This document shows positions 27,079 through 35,033 of a stretch of DNA of 64,000 nt, in pieces. A program made the position numbers and the translations under genes. Below the pieces are notes generated by a model. It had not been told where the DNA came from. It was given only the letters and a program-made list of their open reading frames with translations, and ran no database searches. Within the stretch, counting starts at the first letter, position 1; each line of letters begins with the position of its first letter. The stretch comes from Lachnospiraceae bacterium (lineage in GTDB: Bacteria; Bacillota; Clostridia; Lachnospirales; Lachnospiraceae), in NCBI GenBank assembly GCA_021202635.1, contig JAJQCQ010000044.1, forward strand, positions 33,638-97,637, read 5' to 3'.

Positions 27079-27720
27079 TCATTCCCCCTGAATCTGCTTC
27101 AGATCCGCAAAGGTCTTCAGCGGCCAGGTCACCTTCTCATGGGTAGCAGCCTCGCCCAGTCCGGCGCCGTCAAAGCCTCCGGCCACCGCCGCATCAATGC
27201 CCGCCAGCGCGTCTTCCACGACAAGGCAGTCCTTCGGCTCCAGGCCAAGAAATTCGGCGCCCTTTAAGAACACCTCCGGATGCGGCTTGGAGTGTGTGAT
27301 ATTGGTACCGTCGCTGATCGCGTCAAAATAATCGCCCAGCCCGATCCGGTTCAGGATCAGCTTCGCATTTTTGCTGGAGGAGCCGATTGCCAGCTTCGCG
27401 CCGGTTGCCCGCAGCGCGTCCAGCGTCTCCTTTACTTCCGTGCTTAAGTCCGCAGGAGACATCTGCTCCAGCAGACCGCGATACATCTCATTCTTCTTCG
27501 CCGCCATCTGCTCCTTCTCTTCCTGCGTATATTCCTTCTCGCTTCTTTCCAGAATGATGTCCAGGCTTGCCATGCGGCTCACACCGCGGAGACGATTGTT
27601 GATCGTCTCGTCAAAATACACGCCGATCTCATCCGCCAGCGCCTTCCATGTCTGATAATGATACTTGTCTGTGAAGCAAATCACACCGTCAAGATCAAAG
27701 ATAATACCCTGATACTTCAT
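27079..27720 (-). CDS. pgmB: Beta-phosphoglucomutase, HAD superfamily
   Basis: 213 residues. HAD motif I FDLDGVICFTD with the acid/base Asp two residues after the nucleophile, the cap-domain GVSRMASLDIIL typical of beta-phosphoglucomutase, motif II GSSSKNAK, motif III Lys in SKPHPEVFL, and motif IV VVEDALAGIDAA. It interconverts beta-glucose 1-phosphate and glucose 6-phosphate, usually after a maltose, trehalose or kojibiose phosphorylase. No such gene is adjacent. AGGAGG precedes ATG 27720. Confidence 0.92.
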   Translation of the reverse strand: MKYQGIIFDLDGVICFTDKYHYQTWKALADEIGVYFDETINNRLRGVSRMASLDIILERSEKEYTQEEKEQMAAKKNEMYRGLLEQMSPADLSTEVKETLDALRATGAKLAIGSSSKNAKLILNRIGLGDYFDAISDGTNITHSKPHPEVFLKGAEFLGLEPKDCLVVEDALAGIDAAVAGGFDGAGLGEAATHEKVTWPLKTFADLKQIQGE

Positions 27721-27848
27721 CTTTTCAGTCCTCCTGTATTTTCCAGAAACGGCCTCTGCCATTGTCCTTTTCTTGAGTATACCATCAAATGTGTCCGTCC
27801 GCAATTGCAACTTTCACTGCTGTTTGCGATTTAGCAGGAACCATGCCG

Positions 27849-28874
27849 TCAGTACTGATTCTTTTTATAAGCTTCTAAATATCTTTCAAAGGTTTCCTCG
27901 CTGTAGGCTTCCTTTTGTTCCAATCTTTCGAAAGCTTCCTGATCAAAATCTCCGCTCAGACATTTTTCATAAGCAGGCTTTAGCAGATATTCTGCTCTGG
28001 CTTCGAGGATTTTCTTATAAAAGCACTTACGGATATCCGCCAGAAAATCCTGTGCGTCGATAAAAGCCATAACTTCAGGCATTTTTTCAAGTATCACGGG
28101 GACAACGGTAATCACAGCTTCTGTGATTCTCTCACTGTATCCGGAATGCAGCAGATCATAATAGCTTAATTTTACCTGGTTCATTGCAAGTGCTGCCTTT
28201 GGAAAAAGAAATACCCGCTTCATAATTTCCTTTTCGTCCGAAAGAACCTGCTCCATTCCATGTGCCGCCAGAGCCGGGAACAGAGTACTGCCATTATCAT
28301 AAATTGGAGATGCTTTTATTCCTCCACCCCTGCTAACCAGATATCCCCAGTTACCCATATGCCTGTCAAAGTTTCCGATTAGAGCGTCGCCAATAAATCT
28401 ACGCCAATAGGTATCCAGAAATTTCTCTTTTTTCTGCCTCAGCATGGTATCCTTTGAAATGACATACTCCAGCTGAGAATACTCTGGCACTCGCCCAACA
28501 TCATCACTGTCGTAATATTTTCTCAAATATCGTCCGAACTCAATCAAATGCTCCGAATCACTTGTGAAATTTTTGCAGGCTACCAAAAGCTCCTGGTTCC
28601 TGGTAGCCAGAAACGTTTCATGTGTATCAAATCCTACAATTGCAAGGATATGACTGGATAAATACTCAGACAAAACATTATTTACATAGCTTGTATCTAA
28701 ATCATTCATCCGAGTATGCTGCTCAGAATACTTCACAAGGTACCTCTCTCCGTTTGGGCTGATCAATCCTTCCTTCCTGTCAGAGCCACTATAATCCGCA
28801 AAAATATCTTCCTCCCAATCATCCAGGGACGGAAGCACGAACTTATCAAAAGATTCCAAAGAAACTCCGTGCAT
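27849..28874 (-). CDS. HipA-like Ser/Thr kinase, solitary
   Basis: 341 residues. The kinase-type core has LVKYSEQ (nucleotide-binding Lys), the catalytic block IGNFDRHMGNWGYL, and SPIYDNGSTLF, the HipA-type metal-binding Asp. N-terminal SLDDWEEDIF and the general layout match HipA-C-domain proteins. No HipB-like antitoxin gene lies next to it; it could be a stand-alone effector or have a distant partner. Its GC content is lower than the neighbours', which suggests acquisition. GGAGGAT precedes ATG 28874. Targets are unknown; HipA itself phosphorylates glutamyl-tRNA synthetase. Confidence 0.8.
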   Translation of the reverse strand: MHGVSLESFDKFVLPSLDDWEEDIFADYSGSDRKEGLISPNGERYLVKYSEQHTRMNDLDTSYVNNVLSEYLSSHILAIVGFDTHETFLATRNQELLVACKNFTSDSEHLIEFGRYLRKYYDSDDVGRVPEYSQLEYVISKDTMLRQKKEKFLDTYWRRFIGDALIGNFDRHMGNWGYLVSRGGGIKASPIYDNGSTLFPALAAHGMEQVLSDEKEIMKRVFLFPKAALAMNQVKLSYYDLLHSGYSERITEAVITVVPVILEKMPEVMAFIDAQDFLADIRKCFYKKILEARAEYLLKPAYEKCLSGDFDQEAFERLEQKEAYSEETFERYLEAYKKNQY

Positions 28875-28907
28875 TCAGCATCCTCCTTTCAGGTCATATT
28901 GTACCAT

Positions 28908-28961
28908 AAGAAAAACCATTTGTCAGCAAGCAGACCGGGAGTCCTGGCAAATGGTTTTCTT
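28908..28961. terminator. Bidirectional terminator after the ECF S-component gene
   Basis: AAGAAAAACCATTTG (28908-28922) pairs with CAAATGGTTTTCTT (28948-28961) with one bulged base; T-runs flank on both strands. Confidence 0.8.
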
Positions 28962-29009
28962 ATATTCTTATATTCTGATGTACCTATGTTCCAGTGGTCG
29001 CGGATTCCT

Positions 29010-29609
29010 TTACGCCGGCTGTCTCTTTTCGGACTTCTTATTCTTCTCCGGCTTAAACACCAGAAAATCATTAAACACACCGGTCCGCTGCAGCGCTTTC
29101 GCGAGTACGTAATAGATAACGGATTCAATCGGCCACATGATCACGTTCTTCAGAGCCCTGGCCGGAAGCAGTGCCATAAATCCCTGTCCATACAACACGG
29201 AAAGCCAATAGGTAGCCAGACCGACATTGACGATCAATGCGACAAGGCCATCCGCGGCAAGCACTCTCCAGAGCTCCAGCGGCCGCTTGTAATAAAAACA
29301 GCCGTAGATAAAGGCCGCCAGCATCGCGTCAAAGGTAAAGCCAAAGAAAAATGCGCCATCTGGCTTGATCAGATATTTGAGAACATCAAGAATCGCCCCG
29401 AACAGCGCGCCGGTCGTTGGGCCGAAGAAAAGATCCACCAGCTGATTGGGGATATTGGAAAACCCAATCCTGATGTAAGGGCCAATATTGATGGATGACA
29501 CGTAGCTCAGGACTACCGCAAGAGCCGCCAGCATCGCGCAGAAAGTCATGACCTTGACTTTCTTCAGTTCCCTGCCGGACTCTGCCAGCATACTCAGAAA
29601 CTTATGCAT
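29010..29609 (-). CDS. folT: ECF transporter S-component, folate (FolT) family
   Basis: 199 residues, six helices. The pattern MTFCAMLAALAVVLSYV, PYIRIGFSNIPNQLVDLFFG, GALFGAILDVL, KPDGAFFFGFTFDAMLAAFI is that of FolT-type S-components, which bind folate and associate with the shared EcfA/EcfA'/EcfT energising module encoded elsewhere. GGAGGTG precedes ATG 29609; the 80 upstream codons in frame are part of a long structured leader and are not coding. Substrate is inferred from family likeness; other vitamins remain possible. Confidence 0.78.
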   Translation of the reverse strand: MHKFLSMLAESGRELKKVKVMTFCAMLAALAVVLSYVSSINIGPYIRIGFSNIPNQLVDLFFGPTTGALFGAILDVLKYLIKPDGAFFFGFTFDAMLAAFIYGCFYYKRPLELWRVLAADGLVALIVNVGLATYWLSVLYGQGFMALLPARALKNVIMWPIESVIYYVLAKALQRTGVFNDFLVFKPEKNKKSEKRQPA

Positions 29610-30068
29610 AAGAAAACACCTCCATAATGTGTCATGGCTGTTCAGAACATACACTTTAAGACGGAGAGGAAGCGTCTGCCTTTCCTCCACGCAAGCTGTG
29701 TCGATGCTCCAAACAACACAGAAGGAGCCGCCCCATCCATACCATGCCCTTTGCGGCTCTGTTTCACCGCCAGGCAGGTGTAATGAGACTTCCACCACAG
29801 GCTGCAGCCCTGCCAAAAGGGACATTCCCTTCTCATCTGGCAAAGCCATCTATAAATAATACGCCATCCACATTATGAGATGTCTCATAACTGTAGCAAC
29901 GGGTGCGGAAAATATATCGTAAATCTCTGTCCTTTCAGATGCGCGAAACAGGCGGCTCAGGCCGCGCTCGTCCCTGGCGCGTCAAAGGCTGGATTTTTCG
30001 TTTCACGGCGACTCCCCATCCAATGAACACTTCACGCATAGATTCCTACTTCGCTATTATTTATATTG
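29610..30068 (-). promoter_or_regulatory. Long structured 5' leader of folT, candidate riboswitch of unknown class
   Basis: About 460 nt without a convincing gene separate the promoter from folT. Stems seen on the minus strand include GAGCCGC/GCGGCTC, CTGTGT/ACACAG and GGAT/ATCC enclosing GGGGAGTCGCCG. I could not fit the THF-I, TPP, FMN or cobalamin consensus. The length and stems suggest regulation by RNA folding, but the class is unknown. Confidence 0.4.
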
Positions 30069-30074
30069 ATTTGG

Positions 30075-30102
30075 ATTATAGCACGTATTTCCGGATATGC
30101 AA
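30075..30102 (-). promoter_or_regulatory. Sigma-A promoter of folT
   Basis: Minus-strand TTGCAT (30102-30097), 16-bp spacer, TATAAT (30080-30075). Confidence 0.65.
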
Positions 30103-30202
30103 GTGTTTCCTGCGATTGTACAAAATTTTACACATTATCGGGCCAGACGTCACAGCTCACACCCTGACCAGGTTTATGCGGATTCCAAATATGGAGGATC
30201 CG

Positions 30203-31594
30203 CTATCTTTCAAATACGTCAATGATCTGGATCCCGTCAATCTCCTGCGCATCCATCGCCAGCTTCAGAGTTTCTTCCTTATTATAAGGGCTTGTTATTC
30301 CGATTCCGATCTGATATCCCTCCTGAATCAGATCGGAGTATGGAATATGCGCTTCCACAACCGTCTTCCCGCCGGGCATCAGCTCAGAGAGGTTCAGCTC
30401 CAGGCCTTCCCAGTATTGCAATTCACCGTCCATATCGTACACATACATCGTGACCGGCCAGTCCCAGTACAGGGGTGCGCTTCCTGTGTTTTCCCAGGTC
30501 AGGGAAACATACAGCTGACTGTTCAAAAAGGAATATCTGGTCTCCAGCTGTGAAATGTAAAACCGGTATCCGAGACGTTTTTGCAGTTCACGCGCTCCGT
30601 CTGTATCTGCCAGCGCTCCGGTCGGACAATTGGGCCCGAGGAAGGTCATATGAGATTCTTCCGCCATCCGCAGCGTCTCGGAAAGGTTTTCCCCCAGAAG
30701 ATTTTCCATCAGAATTCCGCTCGTCAGTTCCCCGCCCACCGGTGCCCTCTGCCAGAAGGTCGCCTCCAGCGGAATCAGCGCAAGGTCCTCACCGTCGGTT
30801 GGCTGGACGCCGCCGGCGCTGATCCAGGCCAGCCACTCACTGGTTGCATCCGTGTCCCCCGCCATATCATTGTACAGTCCCAGACCGGCGTCTGCGACCA
30901 TCTCGTAATTCCTCCTCATCAGCAGGAGCGCATTGCTGAACTGGTCAGAATAATCCAGCACATACTCCCAGCAGATTTCGGTGTCCGGCATATCCACCGC
31001 ATCAATTTCGCTGCTGATGTGCCACTCTCCCCAATGTCCAAGGCTGCCCAGCTCTACATAGGCCACAAAATCACTCTCGTTGCAATAAACCGCCAGCGCC
31101 GCAATCGCAGATGCGTGCGCTTCACGGAAAATGGTGTTCTCATAATCCGGCGAATACCCCTGGCCGTATTCTGTATCGTACCAGCTGCCATCTCTCGTTT
31201 TCTGATACAGCCATTCCGGAATATCCTTATGCGCTTCTTCGCCCGGAATATCACAGATAAACCGCAGGACGGCATGCTTGCCTTCCGCCTTCCACTGCGC
31301 AATGTGATATTTCTCTTCCAGATCATCCAGCGCGTACTCGCCTTCCCTCGGCTCCCATTCAGCCCACGTCAGGCCGATGTATACCAGCTGCGTCTCCTCA
31401 CAGGCGTCCTCATTTTCCGCCGGCGGTGCAAACCCGATCAGCGGATTCGCCAGCAGCTCCCCCGATTCCTCCAGCTCCACGGTGCGGTTCAGGCGGTAGC
31501 GGGAGGGAAGGACAGCAAACAACAGCACCGCAATGGCGATCCCCATCAGGATCATCAATATGTACGGGATTTTTTTCGCCATTTTATTACCCAT
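30203..31594 (-). CDS. Membrane-anchored DUF4832-like (TIM-barrel) protein, last gene of pel operon
   Basis: 463 residues. One N-terminal membrane helix (about 8-30) anchors a large extracytoplasmic domain. The blocks VYIGLTWAEWEPREGEY, LRFICDIPG, YVELGSLGHWGEWH and ETRYSFLNSQLYVSLTWEN resemble DUF4832 and glycosidase-like barrels with a C-terminal beta-sandwich. Acidic residues in LGSLGHWGEWH could be catalytic. It overlaps the DUF4956 gene by eight bases, so it belongs to the pel operon and may trim, bind or modify the exported polymer. No activity is established for the family. Confidence 0.7.
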   Translation of the reverse strand: MGNKMAKKIPYILMILMGIAIAVLLFAVLPSRYRLNRTVELEESGELLANPLIGFAPPAENEDACEETQLVYIGLTWAEWEPREGEYALDDLEEKYHIAQWKAEGKHAVLRFICDIPGEEAHKDIPEWLYQKTRDGSWYDTEYGQGYSPDYENTIFREAHASAIAALAVYCNESDFVAYVELGSLGHWGEWHISSEIDAVDMPDTEICWEYVLDYSDQFSNALLLMRRNYEMVADAGLGLYNDMAGDTDATSEWLAWISAGGVQPTDGEDLALIPLEATFWQRAPVGGELTSGILMENLLGENLSETLRMAEESHMTFLGPNCPTGALADTDGARELQKRLGYRFYISQLETRYSFLNSQLYVSLTWENTGSAPLYWDWPVTMYVYDMDGELQYWEGLELNLSELMPGGKTVVEAHIPYSDLIQEGYQIGIGITSPYNKEETLKLAMDAQEIDGIQIIDVFER

Positions 31595-32270
31595 GATACT
31601 CTCCGTTATACTGAATCAGCGTCGCGTCTTTCACATAGTCCAGCGCTTCGATATGCTCCAGAAATACCATATTATCCGTATTGCAATACAGCTCCATTGT
31701 CAGCTCCGTCTGGCTGCCGCGGATCGTTTTTGATTTCAGCTGGTGACGGATTTTTCGCAGCTCACGCAGAATCTCATCCCCGGTTCCGCTGGTTTCATAA
31801 TGCACCACCAGAATATAGATGGCTCCTTTTTTGCGCTTCCGGTAAAATACATGGATCACAAAAAGCATCACAACCATCGTCATAGCAGCCAGCGCATACA
31901 TACCCGCACCCAGCGTAATCCCGATCGAAATTGACCAGAACAGATACAGAAGGTCCATGGGGTCTTTGATTGCGGTACGATAACGCACAATGGAGAGGGC
32001 GCCGACCATACCCAGAGAAATCACAATGTTGTTGCTGATTGCCAGCGTCAGCATTGCGGTGAGTACCGTCATTCCTACCAGCGTCACCGCGAAGGAATTG
32101 GAATAGACGACTCCTCCAAAATAGTGCACGTAAATCCGGTTAATCAGAATGCCCAGGATGACTGCCAGCAGCATTGCCACCAGAGCAGTCGCCAGAAAAT
32201 CCGAGGTCAGCCCCTGGCTGGCCGTAAAAGATTCCCATACCGATGATTTAAAATAATCTTTGATGCTCAT
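31587..32270 (-). CDS. DUF4956-family membrane protein
   Basis: 227 residues. Helices at about 24-45, 58-80 and 105-140 surround the conserved ISLGMVGALSIVRYRTAIKDP and DLLYLFWSISIGI. A soluble C-terminal domain follows (about 145-227). DUF4956 genes typically sit beside VTC-domain and CotH genes, as here. It starts within the VTC gene's stop (ATGA overlap) behind GGGAGAG. Its role is unknown; a membrane partner of the VTC polymerase is a fair guess. Confidence 0.85.
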   Translation of the reverse strand: MSIKDYFKSSVWESFTASQGLTSDFLATALVAMLLAVILGILINRIYVHYFGGVVYSNSFAVTLVGMTVLTAMLTLAISNNIVISLGMVGALSIVRYRTAIKDPMDLLYLFWSISIGITLGAGMYALAAMTMVVMLFVIHVFYRKRKKGAIYILVVHYETSGTGDEILRELRKIRHQLKSKTIRGSQTELTMELYCNTDNMVFLEHIEALDYVKDATLIQYNGEYHG

Positions 32271-33001
32271 ATTCTTCTCTCCCTGTTCGTTTTTGATATT
32301 CCGGCGAGTGCATCTGTCATATGATGCGCCCGCTCATAGCATAAGGTATATTTGGATACCGCAGCAAACTCCTGCCCCTCCAGAGGCAAAATCTCGCGGA
32401 TCAGCTGCGGCAGAAATTCGGTAAACTTTACCTCCAGTACCAGATATCCGTCCTCCAGTGTATTCAGGGTGGGCAGGCCCGGGTCAAACAGCTCCAGCCC
32501 TCCGATTCCGGCCCGGACATCGTGGTCAAACGTAATACGCACCGTGCCTTCCTCACTGATATAAGGCTCGCGCTCATAATCCACGATCACCTTCGGCCGC
32601 AGAAGCTGCACCATCACCTCATAATAAAACTCCCGGCAGAGCGGGGCCGAATGGTGCAGCAGAAACGCATAGTCCCCGGCAAGGATCCGATCGCATTCCT
32701 CCCTGGTCAGGGCAGCGGAATCTTTATGAATGTAATTTCCTTTTTTCAGCTTCCGCTCCAGATGGATGACCGCATCACTGCAATTGTAAACGCGGATCCG
32801 CCATTTCTGGCGCTCATATACCCCCATCATCTTTTCCTGATAGGCAGAATCCCAGTAATCATCAAAATACAGACTGCGAATCGAATAGCTCCCGCCGACT
32901 GCGTGCGGATCAATCTCCAGAAAAGGGGACAGCCGCCGTTTTAAAAGCTCCGCTTCCCAATTGGAAACAAGATATTTCCATTCATTGCGAAATTTTATCA
33001 T
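32267..33001 (-). CDS. VTC-domain (polyphosphate polymerase-like) protein
   Basis: 244 residues. It matches the VTC triphosphate-tunnel fold: NEWKYLV (first basic/acidic strand), YSIRSLYFDDYWDSAYQEK, KWRIRVYN, HLERKLKKGNYIHKDS, KVIVDYEREPYI, VRITFDHDVRA and LEVKFTEFLP. In yeast Vtc4 this fold polymerises polyphosphate from ATP, and the basic tunnel residues appear kept. No membrane segment is present; the adjacent DUF4956 protein may supply it. Within the pel operon it may make a polymer or phosphate donor that acts with the CotH kinases. Confidence 0.88.
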   Translation of the reverse strand: MIKFRNEWKYLVSNWEAELLKRRLSPFLEIDPHAVGGSYSIRSLYFDDYWDSAYQEKMMGVYERQKWRIRVYNCSDAVIHLERKLKKGNYIHKDSAALTREECDRILAGDYAFLLHHSAPLCREFYYEVMVQLLRPKVIVDYEREPYISEEGTVRITFDHDVRAGIGGLELFDPGLPTLNTLEDGYLVLEVKFTEFLPQLIREILPLEGQEFAAVSKYTLCYERAHHMTDALAGISKTNRERRI

Positions 33002-33131
33002 TCTTCCACATTCCTCACCATCGTCTTCCCTGACAAGTGGTTACAGGCCACATAGGAATCCGGTTTTCCTTATTTCAACCCCTGCTGATATAACCAATAA
33101 CAGCAGGCGCGCCCTTTCAGAATTCATTTGC

Positions 33132-34934
33132 TCAATCCGTAAAAAGCGACTGCTCCACGCTTCCATCCTCCCGGATGTAGAAGCACAGTGTGCTATAGAC
33201 GGTCCTTTCCTTTTCCGTATTGTAAAACTCATAAGCCTCCTGCGTATATCCGGCGGATGTCTCCGCCCGGATCCGCACAAAGTACTGCCCCGGCTCCGGT
33301 AAATCGATCTCCAGAGAAGTACCCTCCATACCTGTCTCAGAAAGGATACAATCCGAAAAGGTCCAGGAATCGGCCAGCTCAACGGTGTAGGTGAGCACAG
33401 GTTCTTCCTTTTCCGAGTCCGGTTCTGTGTACAGATACGCTTCCTCCCACTGCAGCGTCAGTGTAGCCGAATCCGCCTCCGGCTCCAGGATGTGGAACGG
33501 CCAGGGCTGGCTCATGCTCGCAAGTACCCGTTCGTAATTCTGTTCCACCTCGTCCGCCAGAGAGGCCACCAGAATATCGTAGACCGTAGAAGTCACCTGT
33601 TGATGAAGCGAATCCGGAAGGCTGTAGAGATAAGGCTTTACAATCTCCGCAAGGGCAGAAGCTTCCTCCGAAATCTGTTTTTCTGTCAGGTATTCGGTAT
33701 ATAGCTCCTCCGTCACTTCCAGGAATTCCTCTCTGCACGCCGCGTCCCGGAAAATGCGAGTAAAGAGGACGGAATCCGTAAAGGAGAAAATTCCTGTATC
33801 CCAGGAAGCGCTCCAGGTATCATCCTTCAGCCGGTCATAAATCTCCGAGAAGGCGTCCGAGCTGTTTCCGGAAATAAAGTACCACTTATCTACGCCCTGC
33901 GGACTGTATAGGTAAAAATGGCTGGTCGCGGCCTCGCGGTTGCCGGTAAGCAGGTGAAACGCCAGCCAGGCGTACAGATTGTCCCGGTCAAAATACGTAT
34001 CCAGCACGCTGCTTATATCCGTATCCGGATCGTTAACCGCCCGCAGCATTTCCAGCAGCTTCGAATGATCCTCATCCCCCTTTACCTCCAGATACTGCTC
34101 AAACGCATCCAGATCATAATCCGGCGATGTCGCCAGCATCAGACTGTCCTCATGCAGGCCAAAATCAAAATTCTCCGCCTCATAGAGCTGGCCGGTACTG
34201 TCAAAACCATGGTTTTTCAGATAGGTCTTATTGATCTGCTCTACCTGTGTGTAAAGGCCATAGTCCACAAACAGCCCATCCTCTCCCTCCGTCTTATCCT
34301 TTACATAAAGATGCACCAGCCGGGTACGGGCGCTGATCATCTGCGGGATCGCTTCCATCAGGGAATAGGTCAGCCGGTTTGTAAAGCGCAGCTCGTCCGA
34401 ACTGTACTTATTCAGCACGATTGCTTTCTGGTCATTCCAGCTGCCTTTGCCGGATTTGATATCGATGCGGTAGCTTTTCTGTTCCTTTTCCGATGCGCCC
34501 TCTCCCCGCAGCCGTACGGTCGCGTTCGCAGTCGTCTCACCATACCCGAATTCCCCGCTAAGCGGGCCATTTTCATCCCCCACCTGGAGAACTGCCTCGC
34601 ATTTGTACGGGTCGATTCCATTCTCCTCGTAATAACGCAGCGGCTGCGCGTTTACCTCTTCCCAGGTATGGCTGGTGCCATCCGCTTCATTTCCATAGCC
34701 TACTGTCAGATACATCGTCACAACAGCCGTATCATCCGCCTCATAGAGCGACGCCTTATCCTCCATCTCATAGGAGGCGGCACTGCTGTCCGCTTTGTCA
34801 TACGTCTCATCCGGACTGACCAGTATTTTCAGACTCTCGCCCACGCCCTCCGGCAGTTCCGATGCACATCCGCCTAAAAGCAGTGTCAGCACCAGCACGG
34901 CCACAGAAGCCGCCGTTTTTTTCCAGACTCTCAT
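33132..34934 (-). CDS. CotH-family protein, lipoprotein, probable pseudokinase
   Basis: 600 residues. Signal peptide with lipobox LLGGC (Cys about 23), an acidic linker, then a CotH kinase-like domain (VRLRGEGASEKEQKSYRIDI, VHLYVKDKTEGEDG, GLYTQVEQINKTYL) and a C-terminal fibronectin-like domain. Where the sister protein reads GNYDTGARNAYIY and FISWDNDAAF, this one reads GNREAATSHFYLY and FISGNSSDAF. The catalytic and metal-binding Asp residues are therefore replaced. It likely binds partners or substrate on the outer membrane face rather than phosphorylating. It follows the second cotH gene by 99 bases within the pel operon. Confidence 0.85.
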   Translation of the reverse strand: MRVWKKTAASVAVLVLTLLLGGCASELPEGVGESLKILVSPDETYDKADSSAASYEMEDKASLYEADDTAVVTMYLTVGYGNEADGTSHTWEEVNAQPLRYYEENGIDPYKCEAVLQVGDENGPLSGEFGYGETTANATVRLRGEGASEKEQKSYRIDIKSGKGSWNDQKAIVLNKYSSDELRFTNRLTYSLMEAIPQMISARTRLVHLYVKDKTEGEDGLFVDYGLYTQVEQINKTYLKNHGFDSTGQLYEAENFDFGLHEDSLMLATSPDYDLDAFEQYLEVKGDEDHSKLLEMLRAVNDPDTDISSVLDTYFDRDNLYAWLAFHLLTGNREAATSHFYLYSPQGVDKWYFISGNSSDAFSEIYDRLKDDTWSASWDTGIFSFTDSVLFTRIFRDAACREEFLEVTEELYTEYLTEKQISEEASALAEIVKPYLYSLPDSLHQQVTSTVYDILVASLADEVEQNYERVLASMSQPWPFHILEPEADSATLTLQWEEAYLYTEPDSEKEEPVLTYTVELADSWTFSDCILSETGMEGTSLEIDLPEPGQYFVRIRAETSAGYTQEAYEFYNTEKERTVYSTLCFYIREDGSVEQSLFTD

Positions 34935-35033
34935 ATTCTTTTTCTCTCCCTCCTCATCCTCTCTCCTGCAACGGTCCGGCGAATCCCCCGTATCATTCTT
35001 CCATAAACCTTCCGCACGGGGCAGTCCCGTCTG

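Noticed and set aside
29610..29849. 80-codon N-terminal extension of the ECF S-component
   Set aside because: GGAGGTG at 29609 gives a better start, the extension is not membrane-like and lies in a structured leader.
29610..30068. THF-I riboswitch before folT
   Set aside because: Scattered resemblance (GCGTGAAGTGT, GATGGGGAGTCG) but the order and closing stems of the consensus could not be fitted, so only an unknown leader is claimed.
30581..31885. 434-codon plus-strand frame opposite DUF4832/DUF4956
   Set aside because: Spans two real genes on the other strand; no family likeness.
33918..34877. 319-codon plus-strand frame opposite cotH
   Set aside because: Antisense of the CotH domain with no homology, promoter or ribosome site.
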